Part shown: piece by piece, positions 1-5,388 of the stretch
How the letters are laid out: every line of letters starts with the position of its first letter
Numbering within the stretch: the first letter of the stretch is position 1
Source of the DNA: an uncultured bacterium
GTDB lineage: Bacteria; Cyanobacteriota; Vampirovibrionia; Gastranaerophilales; Gastranaerophilaceae
Assembly (NCBI GenBank): GCA_949288685.1
Contig: CASELB010000184.1
Span: 1 to 7,090, forward strand
DNA: 7,090 nt
Reading direction: 5' to 3'
Translations under genes and position numbers: made by a program
Notes under the pieces: generated by a model
Told to the model about the DNA's origin: nothing
Database searches by the model: none
What the model saw: only the letters and a program-made list of their open reading frames with translations

Positions 1-97
1 TATTAATTATTACTTCAATATATTTGAAATATACTACTATGCCTTTATTGCAGCAATATAAAGATTAAAAAAAGTTATATTAATTTTTGTTACGATT

Positions 98-123
98 ATA
101 TAAAATAATGCAATTTTTTATTA
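98..123 (+). promoter_or_regulatory. AT-rich leader element, possible -10 region of the 169 gene
   Basis: An ATATAAA run (98-104) is followed by GCAATTTTTTATTA (110-123). The TATAAA at 99-104 could be a -10 box, but I find no convincing -35 about 17 nt upstream. An almost identical arrangement occurs before the small gene at 2563 (2504-2524). The rest of 1-168 shows only AT-rich sequence and a short dyad (TTCAA-N5-TTGAA at 14-28). Because the stretch is so AT-rich, the promoter call is weak. Confidence 0.3.
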
Positions 124-168
124 CAAAAATTCTTTATATATATGTAGGTTAAAAAGGAAGTGTAGTTA

Positions 169-759
169 ATGTCATCTTATGTATATGATATTGCAAAATC
201 TTTAGGTTTCGGTGTCAGAAATGATGCTAAAGCAATGGGAAACGCAAGTGATGCCGGCGTAAGGGGTGTTGTCGGTACTATTCAGACAGCAAATGCCGGT
301 GCGTCTATTTTTGCTGAAGTAAAGAAAAACAGCAGTGTTGCACAAACGGCAACAAATGCTGCTAAATATGTTTCTAAAGCCGTAAACCCGCTCCTGTGTG
401 TTGCCAGTGTCGCAAGAATTGCCGCATCTGACGACAGACCGTCAGCTCTTATTGAAGAAACTGCTGCTATGAGTTCTATGTTTGCTGTTGAGGCATTGAT
501 GAAAAGACAATTTAAAGAAGGCAGCCTGCTTGCGGAATGTAAGCTAATGAAAAAATCAATAAATAACTTAAATAATTTCTGTGCAAATACAAAATATCTT
601 AATAAAATAAAAGGCGGTACGGTCGGTAATATTATAAAAGGACTCGGGTTTATATTAGGCTCTATAACTGCATATTCGGCAGGGCATTATGTTGGCAGGA
701 AAATTGCCGATAATACAACACGAAAATACAGTTTTGTTACAGTAAATAACGATTGTTAA
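169..759 (+). CDS. Hypothetical Ala/Gly-rich protein with C-terminal hydrophobic segment
   Basis: I do not recognise a family for this 196-residue protein. The ATG at 169 is supported by a GGAAG ribosome-binding site at 156-160, eight bases upstream. No signal peptide is visible. Residues 20-105 are rich in Ala, Gly, Ser and Val (runs such as ANAGAS and ATNAAKYVSKAV). Residues 107-148 are basic and more polar, with repeated Lys and Asn. Residues 152-176 form a glycine-rich hydrophobic stretch (NIIKGLGFILGSITAYSAG) that could insert into a membrane or pack as a helical hairpin, followed by a short basic tail ending in Cys. The larger gene at 898 encodes another Ala/Gly-rich protein with hydrophobic segments, so the two may act together; this is inferred only from adjacency and composition. 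The gap to the next start is 138 nt and shows no clear terminator. Confidence 0.7.
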   Translation: MSSYVYDIAKSLGFGVRNDAKAMGNASDAGVRGVVGTIQTANAGASIFAEVKKNSSVAQTATNAAKYVSKAVNPLLCVASVARIAASDDRPSALIEETAAMSSMFAVEALMKRQFKEGSLLAECKLMKKSINNLNNFCANTKYLNKIKGGTVGNIIKGLGFILGSITAYSAGHYVGRKIADNTTRKYSFVTVNNDC

Positions 760-884
760 GAAATGTAAAGGTTGATTTTGCGCCTGTAAGCCTTGCAGAT
801 AAAAGATTTCTGTATTTTAATTTTAAAATTGTTCCTAAAAAAATTAAAGTTTTTCAAAAAGTTGCCGTTAAACATGATAATCAC

Positions 885-889
885 AGGAG
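885..889 (+). promoter_or_regulatory. Ribosome-binding site fixing the start of the 898 gene
   Basis: AGGAG lies eight bases before the ATG at 898 and only two before the ATG at 892. This favours 898 and argues against the in-frame TTG at 793 and ATG at 874, which would place this site inside the coding region. Confidence 0.7.
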
Positions 890-897
890 AAATGATT

Positions 898-2433
898 ATG
901 GGAATCAACGTTAACGGTTTAAGTCCAACAGAAGCACAAAAATACTGGTACGATTATAACAACGGAAATACAAAAGGGATTTCCGAAGCGGAATATCAGT
1001 CAATTTGTACAAAATTCCGTTCGTATCTGGATAACTGGGAAAATGATGTTGATGAAAACGGATATACGGCTTATGATTCTCCTGAAGACAGATTGGATTA
1101 TGATGCGGATGATGCAGGGTTTAAGGGTACGCAGGCCGGACAGGCAACAGTAGGTACCAGTGTAGCTGTCGGTGCTTCTGCGGCTGTAACAGGTATTGCC
1201 ACCGGAATGTCAAATCTTACATCTCTTGGCGGTCAGGCAGTTGCATCTGCCGGTATAGCGTCTTCTGCTGCAGGTACTGCAACGGAAGGGCTTGCTAATG
1301 CTGCTGCCGGTCAGGCGGCTGAGGCTGCTAAAAAGGCGGCGACTAAAGATGCCGGTATGCTTCTGGTTACTGCCGCAATACAGTTTGCAACTATGTTGTG
1401 GTATAAAGCAAACACTCCTAACAAAGATGCTGCCGCAGCCTGTGAAACAGCACAGGATGAATTGTATACGGAGCAGGCAATTCTTGCGGATCAGGTTTTA
1501 ACAATGGAAGAGATGCAGGAAGAAATGGAACTTTTGCAAGAGGAAGCGCTTGCTGTAAATGAAGCAGGACAAAGTGATATTGCCGATATTGAGGGATTAT
1601 ACAATTACTATTATACAAAATACCAGAACGGTACGGCTACAGAGAGAGAAATAGCGCTTATGAAAGCGCTTGGTGTTCAAATGACGGCAACACAAAGTGC
1701 TGCAAACGATGAAACGCAAGGGCTTAATGAAGATATTGTTGCAGTCGGCGACGGATATGAAGATATTACTGCAAATATTGATAATACAAACCGGTTTACC
1801 GATTATGTTTCAGATATTGACGAATCCACAAAAGCGGCTTCTATTATTCAAGGCTCTGTTCTTGCTCTCTCTGCAGTATCGGCAACATATACCTGTATTA
1901 AATGTATTGCAAGAGCAACGACACTGTCGGCATCTGTATTTGGTCTTGCCGCGGCTGCTATGTATTATGCAGCTGCAGCGTTAAGCGGTTCTGCTGCGGC
2001 GTTTTTCGGAATCGAGTCGGTAAAACAATTTACGGATTACAGGGGAACTGCTGAAGATACAATAGATATAAGGCAGAATACTCAGGATTTATCAACGGAA
2101 ACTACTGAATTTCAGGAAGTTTCAACAGAATTCTGGGAAGAAACCGTTGATGTAACAAGCGAAGAAAACCTGTTCACCCTTACCCCGACTTATGCTACCC
2201 CGACATCTTCAAAAGGTGCTGACAGTGCCGGCGGTGAAAGCGGTGACGGCTTAACGGACGGTGCCGGTACAAAAGCCGCAGGTGTACAATCCGGCGGAAA
2301 CAATACAGCCAATCCTTTTGTCGGTGCAGCAGGAACAGATGAAGGCGGTGAAACAAATAATCCGTTCAGTGCTCCTGATACTGGAGCTGCCGGAAATCCG
2401 TTTGCGCCGGAGGACAAAGTAAAAGAGGGGTAA
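898..2433 (+). CDS. Large acidic Ala/Gly-rich protein with coiled coil, hydrophobic hairpin and NPF-repeat tail
   Basis: A 511-residue protein of no family I recognise. The reading frame is open back to 793, but the AGGAG site selects 898. Layout: an acidic, aromatic N-terminus (1-75) containing an EF-hand/dockerin-like loop pattern D50-x-D52-x-N54-G55 ending near D60; an Ala/Gly/Ser/Thr-rich stretch (80-150); a hydrophobic segment (152-168); a Glu/Gln/Met-rich probable coiled coil (183-222); a polar region (223-312); two hydrophobic segments (about 313-334 and 343-372) separated by a short linker containing Cys and Lys; an acidic Thr/Glu region (380-425); and a Gly/Ala/Asp-rich low-complexity tail (436-511) with NPF at 472, 488 and 500. 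There is no N-terminal signal peptide. A coiled coil before a hydrophobic hairpin loosely recalls pore-forming translocators or phage/secretion proteins, but no sequence motif supports any of these, so the function is unknown. Confidence 0.75.
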   Translation: MGINVNGLSPTEAQKYWYDYNNGNTKGISEAEYQSICTKFRSYLDNWENDVDENGYTAYDSPEDRLDYDADDAGFKGTQAGQATVGTSVAVGASAAVTGIATGMSNLTSLGGQAVASAGIASSAAGTATEGLANAAAGQAAEAAKKAATKDAGMLLVTAAIQFATMLWYKANTPNKDAAAACETAQDELYTEQAILADQVLTMEEMQEEMELLQEEALAVNEAGQSDIADIEGLYNYYYTKYQNGTATEREIALMKALGVQMTATQSAANDETQGLNEDIVAVGDGYEDITANIDNTNRFTDYVSDIDESTKAASIIQGSVLALSAVSATYTCIKCIARATTLSASVFGLAAAAMYYAAAALSGSAAAFFGIESVKQFTDYRGTAEDTIDIRQNTQDLSTETTEFQEVSTEFWEETVDVTSEENLFTLTPTYATPTSSKGADSAGGESGDGLTDGAGTKAAGVQSGGNNTANPFVGAAGTDEGGETNNPFSAPDTGAAGNPFAPEDKVKEG

Positions 2434-2443
2434 CAAAATTCTT

Positions 2444-2471
2444 TTGCCGCTAAATTGCCGTGTTCTTGCCG
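2444..2471 (+). repeat. Three TTGCCG direct repeats at 11-nt period (operator-like)
   Basis: TTGCCG begins at 2444, 2455 and 2466, so the copies are exactly 11 nt apart, about one helical turn. They start 10 nt after the stop of the 898 gene and end just upstream of a possible promoter for the small gene at 2563. Direct repeats with 11-bp spacing are the binding format of OmpR/PhoB-type response regulators. The regulator here is unknown. TTGCCG also occurs within coding sequence (Ile-Ala codons), so the exact spacing, not the hexamer, is the signal. Confidence 0.45.
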
Positions 2472-2477
2472 GAAACA

Positions 2478-2507
2478 TTAATTTAAATTGTAAATATTTT
2501 GTAATAT
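2478..2507 (+). promoter_or_regulatory. Possible weak promoter for the 2563 gene
   Basis: TAATAT at 2502-2507 resembles a -10 box, with a poor TTAATT at 2478-2483 as -35 (18-nt spacer). A weak -35 immediately downstream of the 11-nt repeats is what an activator-dependent promoter would look like. The region is AT-rich, so this is only a candidate. ATATAAA followed by GCAATTTTTATTA (2504-2524) repeats the element seen before the 169 gene. Confidence 0.3.
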
Positions 2508-2562
2508 AAAGGCAATTTTTATTATTTATGTTTTTTATTCTGCATATAAAAAGGAGTGCAGA

Positions 2563-2787
2563 ATGCAAAATACGGTTCATTCCCCGTTTGGTACGATTAC
2601 TTTTCGCCCCGCAAACTATTATATGACAAAACCGTTTGGTAAAAATGTAAGTGTAAGCTCAGAGAATGATTACTCTGATTTTTTAGCGGAATTGGAATTT
2701 ATTTTGAACAAAGACCGAAATACGGAACTGTATGACGGTGATGTTGAAAATACAACACTTGCCGGTGTTGATGAAGAGGTTGAGTAA
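2563..2787 (+). CDS. Small acidic hypothetical protein (74 aa)
   Basis: A 74-residue protein with no family I recognise. The start is well supported: AAGGAG at 2551-2556 lies six bases before the ATG. The N-terminal third (residues 1-31) is uncharged to basic, with a repeated PFG (SPFG near residue 8, KPFG near 24) and an ITFRPANYY stretch. The rest is acidic (DYSDFLAELEFILNKD, then DGDVEN and a DEEVE end), with one short probable amphipathic helix at about residues 37-50. No signal peptide, metal site or DNA-binding motif is visible. It lies between the large NPF-tail gene and the ribD promoter, with 19 nt from its stop to the ribD -35 and no terminator. Its leader carries the 11-nt repeats and resembles the leader of the 169 gene, suggesting the left-hand genes could be co-regulated. 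Confidence 0.6.
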   Translation: MQNTVHSPFGTITFRPANYYMTKPFGKNVSVSSENDYSDFLAELEFILNKDRNTELYDGDVENTTLAGVDEEVE

Positions 2788-2805
2788 CTTAGGGTTTGTA
2801 CATCA

Positions 2806-2835
2806 TTGACATTGTATCAGCCAATAAATTAAAAT
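2806..2835 (+). promoter_or_regulatory. ribD promoter (TTGACA-N18-TAAAAT)
   Basis: A perfect -35 box TTGACA (2806-2811) is followed, after 18 nt, by TAAAAT (2830-2835), a 5/6 match to the -10 consensus. Six bases (CACATT) then separate the -10 from the A of the ribD start codon, so the expected transcription start is at or within a base or two of 2842. No FMN riboswitch could fit in this leader. Confidence 0.65.
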
Positions 2836-2841
2836 CACATT

Positions 2842-3891
2842 ATGTACGAAAAGGAAATGCGTAAATGTTTCAGGCTTGCAGGAAAAGCGGCGGGCAAAAC
2901 TTCCCCTAATCCGCTTGTCGGGTGTGTTGTTTTAAATTCTGCGGGTGAAGAAATATCGTGCGGGTATCATCATAAATACGGTGAAAATCACGCGGAGCGT
3001 GATGCACTGCTTAAACTTACTCCTGAAGATACTTGCGGCGGTACTCTTGTGGTTAATCTCGAGCCTTGTAACCATTACGGAAAAACGCCGCCGTGTACCG
3101 AACTTATTATCAAATACGGAATTAAGCGCGTTGTTATTTCTAATCGCGACCCCAATCCTAAAGCTGCAGGCGGGCTTGAAAAACTTAAACAAAACGGTAT
3201 TGAAGTTATAACTGCTGTTCTGGAGGATGAAGGGCAATTTCTTAACAGGGTATTTTTTAAGAATATTTTACAAAAAGCTCCGTATATTGTAGTAAAAACC
3301 GCTTCAACAATTGACGGAAAAATTGCAGCGCAAACAGGTAATTCAAAATGGATTACATCTGATAAAGCACGAAAACTGGCAAGAGAATTAAGACAGGAAT
3401 ACGATGCAATATTGACGACGGCTTCAACGATTATTGCCGATAATCCTGGAATGGTACACAGGCAAAAAGTTATTATTGACAGAAATTGCAGGTTAAACCT
3501 TACAGAGAAAATATTTGATAACGGAAATATAATACTGGTTAACGGTATTAATAAAAAATACTCTGTTCCTATTCCCTCAGGTATAAAAATTATTAACGCA
3601 AATGAAAATTGTGACGGTATAAATTTGACAGAAGTTTTTGACAGACTTTATGAGTACGGAATAATGAGTATTTTTGTCGAGGCAGGGTCAAGATTTAACG
3701 GCGAAATAATTAAATATAATCTTGCGGATGAAATAATACAATTTGTCGCTCCTAAAATTCTTAACGATAATACGGGCTTAAGTTGTTTTGACGGAGAGAA
3801 TAGGGATTTGATTTCGGACACAAAAAATTTCCGCCTTGTCGAATTAAAAAAAATTCTTCCGGATTTCTATGCAAGATATATTAGAATTTAA
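2842..3891 (+). CDS. ribD: Bifunctional riboflavin biosynthesis protein RibD (deaminase/reductase)
   Basis: RibD carries out two successive cytosolic steps of riboflavin synthesis: deamination of the diaminopyrimidine made from GTP, then NADPH-dependent reduction of its ribosyl side chain. The 349-residue length is typical. The N-terminal deaminase domain (about 1-145) has SPNPLVGCVV (21-30), the zinc/catalytic HAE (H50, E52) and PCNHYGKTPPC (75-85), with C76 and C85 completing the zinc site. The reductase domain (about 146-349) has STIDGKIAAQTGNSKWITS (155-173, K161 in the conserved DGK) and FVEAGS near E280. The usual VGxGT before ADNP reads TTAST (192-196), and the following loop is short. 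The ATG at 2842 matches where family members begin and has no Shine-Dalgarno; the ATG at 2857 has AAGGA only one base away. No other riboflavin gene is in the window. Confidence 0.95.
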   Translation: MYEKEMRKCFRLAGKAAGKTSPNPLVGCVVLNSAGEEISCGYHHKYGENHAERDALLKLTPEDTCGGTLVVNLEPCNHYGKTPPCTELIIKYGIKRVVISNRDPNPKAAGGLEKLKQNGIEVITAVLEDEGQFLNRVFFKNILQKAPYIVVKTASTIDGKIAAQTGNSKWITSDKARKLARELRQEYDAILTTASTIIADNPGMVHRQKVIIDRNCRLNLTEKIFDNGNIILVNGINKKYSVPIPSGIKIINANENCDGINLTEVFDRLYEYGIMSIFVEAGSRFNGEIIKYNLADEIIQFVAPKILNDNTGLSCFDGENRDLISDTKNFRLVELKKILPDFYARYIRI

Positions 3892-3969
3892 ATTCAAGTC
3901 AGGCAAAGAGTTTTAATTCATACTCAAAAAACGAGAATATTAACAATATAAACGGCAGGAGTCGGGTTA

Positions 3970-3998
3970 TACACAAAAATTCAGCGGACTACTATAAA
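3970..3998 (+). promoter_or_regulatory. Possible promoter of the response regulator gene
   Basis: TACACA (3970-3975, 4/6 to the -35 consensus) and TATAAA (3993-3998, 5/6 to the -10) are 17 nt apart. Transcription would start near 4005, giving a leader of about 24 nt to the ATG at 4029. Use of this promoter would exclude the in-frame ATG at 3999 as the start. Confidence 0.4.
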
Positions 3999-4018
3999 AT
4001 GGGTATTTCCCTTTTTAT

Positions 4019-4026
4019 GGAGGTGA
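4019..4026 (+). promoter_or_regulatory. Consensus Shine-Dalgarno deciding the 4029 start
   Basis: GGAGGTGA is a near-perfect complement of the 16S rRNA 3' end and ends just before the ATG at 4029 (five bases from the GGAGG core). It lies inside the reading frame if translation began at 3999 or 4017, so 4029 is preferred. Confidence 0.85.
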
Positions 4027-4028
4027 TT

Positions 4029-4700
4029 ATGCAGCAAACTCAGACAATAAATATACTTTCCGTTGAAGACCAGAAACTAATGAGAATAGGAATCAAATCC
4101 CTGTTTGAAGATTATCCGGAAATGCAAATAATTGCGGAGGCAAGAGACGGAAAGGAGGCAATTGAAAAGGCAAAACTTATAAAACCTGAAATCATACTTA
4201 TGGATATAGGGCTTCCCGACATGAGCGGCATTGAAGCTACAAAGAAAATTCTTGAATATAATAACAATATAAAAGTAATAATGCTTACGTCTCATATTTC
4301 GGAACAAGAAGTTACAGACTCACTTACGGCGGGTGCCAGTGCGTATGTGCTAAAAGATATTGTAACAGAAGTATTGATGATGATAATAAAAACGGTAAAG
4401 CAGGGTGCTATGTGGCTTGACCCGCATGTTGTTCCGTTTATCCGCGAGAAAAACTGCGGGATTATTCCGTCAAGGCAATTATCGCGGGCTGTGTTTAAAG
4501 AAAGGCATTCAAATCTTACCCAGCGTGAGTACGAGGTTTTAAAACTTGTTGTGGACGGACAGTCCAACAGTCAGATTGCAAAAACTTTAACAATAAGTGA
4601 ACATACAGCAAAGGCGCATGTCTGTAATATTATTCAGAAACTTGTTGTGGATGACAGGACACAGGCGGCAGTTAAGGCATTAAAAGAAGGGCTTGTATAA
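4029..4700 (+). CDS. NarL/FixJ-family response regulator, orphan
   Basis: A 223-residue DNA-binding response regulator. The receiver domain (about 7-122) has the acidic pair E13-D14, the phospho-acceptor D59 in LMDIGLPDMSG, T87 in MLTS and K109 in VLKD, so all the phosphorylation residues are present. After a linker (about 123-160) comes a LuxR-type helix-turn-helix (about 163-220) with LTQREYEVL, the recognition region ISEHTAKAHVCNIIQKL, and a DDRTQAAVKAL end. It should act in the cytosol as a phosphorylation-controlled transcription factor, probably a dimer. No histidine kinase is adjacent, so the partner and targets are unknown. The start is set by a consensus Shine-Dalgarno; 30 extra in-frame bases upstream (3999-4028) are unlikely to be translated. 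Neighbours are ribD upstream and the DUF2023-like gene 100 nt downstream, which has its own promoter. Confidence 0.92.
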   Translation: MQQTQTINILSVEDQKLMRIGIKSLFEDYPEMQIIAEARDGKEAIEKAKLIKPEIILMDIGLPDMSGIEATKKILEYNNNIKVIMLTSHISEQEVTDSLTAGASAYVLKDIVTEVLMMIIKTVKQGAMWLDPHVVPFIREKNCGIIPSRQLSRAVFKERHSNLTQREYEVLKLVVDGQSNSQIAKTLTISEHTAKAHVCNIIQKLVVDDRTQAAVKALKEGLV

Positions 4701-4715
4701 ATTAAAATTATTCTC

Positions 4716-4744
4716 TTGACAAAACGGTCGGTAATGTGTAATAT
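4716..4744 (+). promoter_or_regulatory. Strong sigma-70-type promoter of the 4801 gene
   Basis: A perfect TTGACA (4716-4721), a 17-nt spacer and TAATAT (4739-4744, 4/6 to TATAAT) form one of the two clearest promoters in the window. Transcription should start near 4751, giving a leader of about 50 nt. The -35 lies 15 nt after the response regulator stop codon, and no terminator separates them. Confidence 0.65.
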
Positions 4745-4746
4745 AT

Positions 4747-4764
4747 TGTTAGGCATAACTAACA
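4747..4764 (+). promoter_or_regulatory. Inverted repeat TGTTAG-N6-CTAACA over the predicted transcription start
   Basis: Two perfect 6-nt arms (4747-4752 and 4759-4764) flank GCATAA. The dyad begins two bases after the -10 box and covers the predicted transcription start, where a repressor operator is often placed. If transcribed in full by read-through it would also form a small hairpin. A second short hairpin, GGTG-TAAT-CACC (4775-4786), directly abuts the GGAG ribosome-binding site (4787-4790). Confidence 0.4.
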
Positions 4765-4800
4765 TATTTAGAATGGTGTAATCACCGGAGTAGTGAAGGG

Positions 4801-5265
4801 ATGAAGGTTAATCTTATTACTCAATTTAACTATACGAACAAACCAAAAATCGACGGGCAAAATCCGGCTTTTAACAGCCGGATTCCGAAGATTACTCCGG
4901 GGATGAAGAAAGAATATGCAGATTTAAGGGTTTTTCATCACCATATTTATGAGTTTAAAAAAGGGATAAGAAATCTTATTTTGACGACAGAAAAATCTTC
5001 TTATCGCGAGCCTATTGAACAAAGGCTTCGCAGTGAGAATATAGATTATGTTATACACGATGTTGATAAAAATAAGATTAATGTTTATTTTGGCGAAAAA
5101 TCCTGCGTGGATGTTGTAAAGACTTTTAATCCAAAGTTGAATGAATTAACTCCCGAGCAGGATTTTATGCTGGGTATAATGCTTGGATATGACAGGGTTA
5201 AACAGTGTATAAGATATTTAAAATATAAGAAAAAAAATTTAAACATTAAAAACATAAAAGAATAA
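4801..5265 (+). CDS. DUF2023-like protein with lineage-specific N-terminal extension
   Basis: The 154-residue protein has two parts. Residues 42-142 match my memory of the DUF2023 family: RVFHHHIYEFKKGIRNL (43-59), NKINVYFG (91-98), and LTPEQDFMLGIMLGYD (116-131) followed by QCIRYL. The family has no established function; members are often found beside flavodoxin genes. Residues 1-34 are an extra polar leader (MKVNLITQFNYTNKPK, then NPAFNSRIPK) not expected in the family, which normally starts near M35 (ATG at 4903). The 4801 start is supported by GGAG at 4787-4790, ten bases upstream, and by a strong promoter; 4903 has only GGGG directly adjacent. Codons 21-28 form a perfect inverted repeat. 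The C-terminus is Lys/Asn-rich. A rho-independent terminator follows. The family assignment is from recall, not a search. Confidence 0.75.
   Translation: MKVNLITQFNYTNKPKIDGQNPAFNSRIPKITPGMKKEYADLRVFHHHIYEFKKGIRNLILTTEKSSYREPIEQRLRSENIDYVIHDVDKNKINVYFGEKSCVDVVKTFNPKLNELTPEQDFMLGIMLGYDRVKQCIRYLKYKKKNLNIKNIKE
4861..4884 (+). repeat. Perfect 9-bp inverted repeat inside the 4801 coding region
   Basis: AATCCGGCT (4861-4869) and AGCCGGATT (4876-4884) are perfectly complementary around the 6-nt loop TTTAAC. The hairpin spans exactly codons 21-28 of the 4801 gene, within the N-terminal extension and 18 nt before the internal ATG at 4903. No T-run follows, so it is not a terminator. Confidence 0.7.
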
Positions 5266-5294
5266 AATAATTACCATATTTTAGTGTGAATTCT

Positions 5295-5326
5295 CCGGCT
5301 GCAATTATTTGATGCCGGTTTTTTTT
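5295..5326 (+). terminator. Rho-independent terminator after the 4801 gene
   Basis: CCGGC (5295-5299) pairs with GCCGG (5314-5318). Inside, CAA (5302-5304) can pair with TTG (5309-5311) across a small internal loop and a TTAT tetraloop. Eight T residues follow directly (5319-5326), and another seven come at 5329-5335. The hairpin starts 29 nt after the stop at 5265 and separates the 4801 gene from the 5451 gene. Confidence 0.8.
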
Positions 5327-5388
5327 AGTTTTTTTATTACCCTGCCGAGTAATTTTTTAAAATTTTGCTTAACTCTTTGTTACAAAAA

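Noticed and set aside
40..69. Tiny reading frame MPLLQQYKD upstream of the 169 gene
   Set aside because: Nine codons, no ribosome site and no sign of a leader-peptide attenuator.
819..830. 12-bp palindrome AATTTTAAAATT before the 898 gene
   Set aside because: Purely A/T palindromes are expected often in such AT-rich spacers.
793..897. N-terminal extension of the 898 gene back to a TTG at 793, giving a hydrophobic/basic signal-like leader
   Set aside because: The extension is Lys/Phe/Leu-rich translation of AT-rich DNA, has no ribosome site, and contains the AGGAG that fits the 898 ATG.
2452..2518. AAATTGCC ... GGCAATTT pairing followed by T residues as a terminator of the 898 gene
   Set aside because: The loop is 51 nt and the stem only 8 bp of mixed composition. 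The TTGCC arms are better explained by the 11-nt direct repeats.
2190..2580. Open reading frames on the - strand (2190-2417, 2251-2580) and other antisense frames
   Set aside because: They mirror well-supported + strand genes, show low-complexity or Arg/Cys/Phe-rich composition, and have no ribosome sites.
2788..2841. FMN riboswitch upstream of ribD
   Set aside because: The gap is only 54 nt, is filled by the promoter, and would leave no leader RNA.
3996..4016. AAAA-T-GGG / CCC-T-TTTT hairpin with T-run just before the response regulator
   Set aside because: Only three G-C pairs with a mismatch, and most of it lies upstream of or at the predicted transcription start.
3999..4028. Upstream ATG starts (3999, 4017) for the response regulator
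   Set aside because: A consensus GGAGGTGA lies at 4019-4026 and a likely -10 box overlaps 3999, so the receiver domain starts from 4029.
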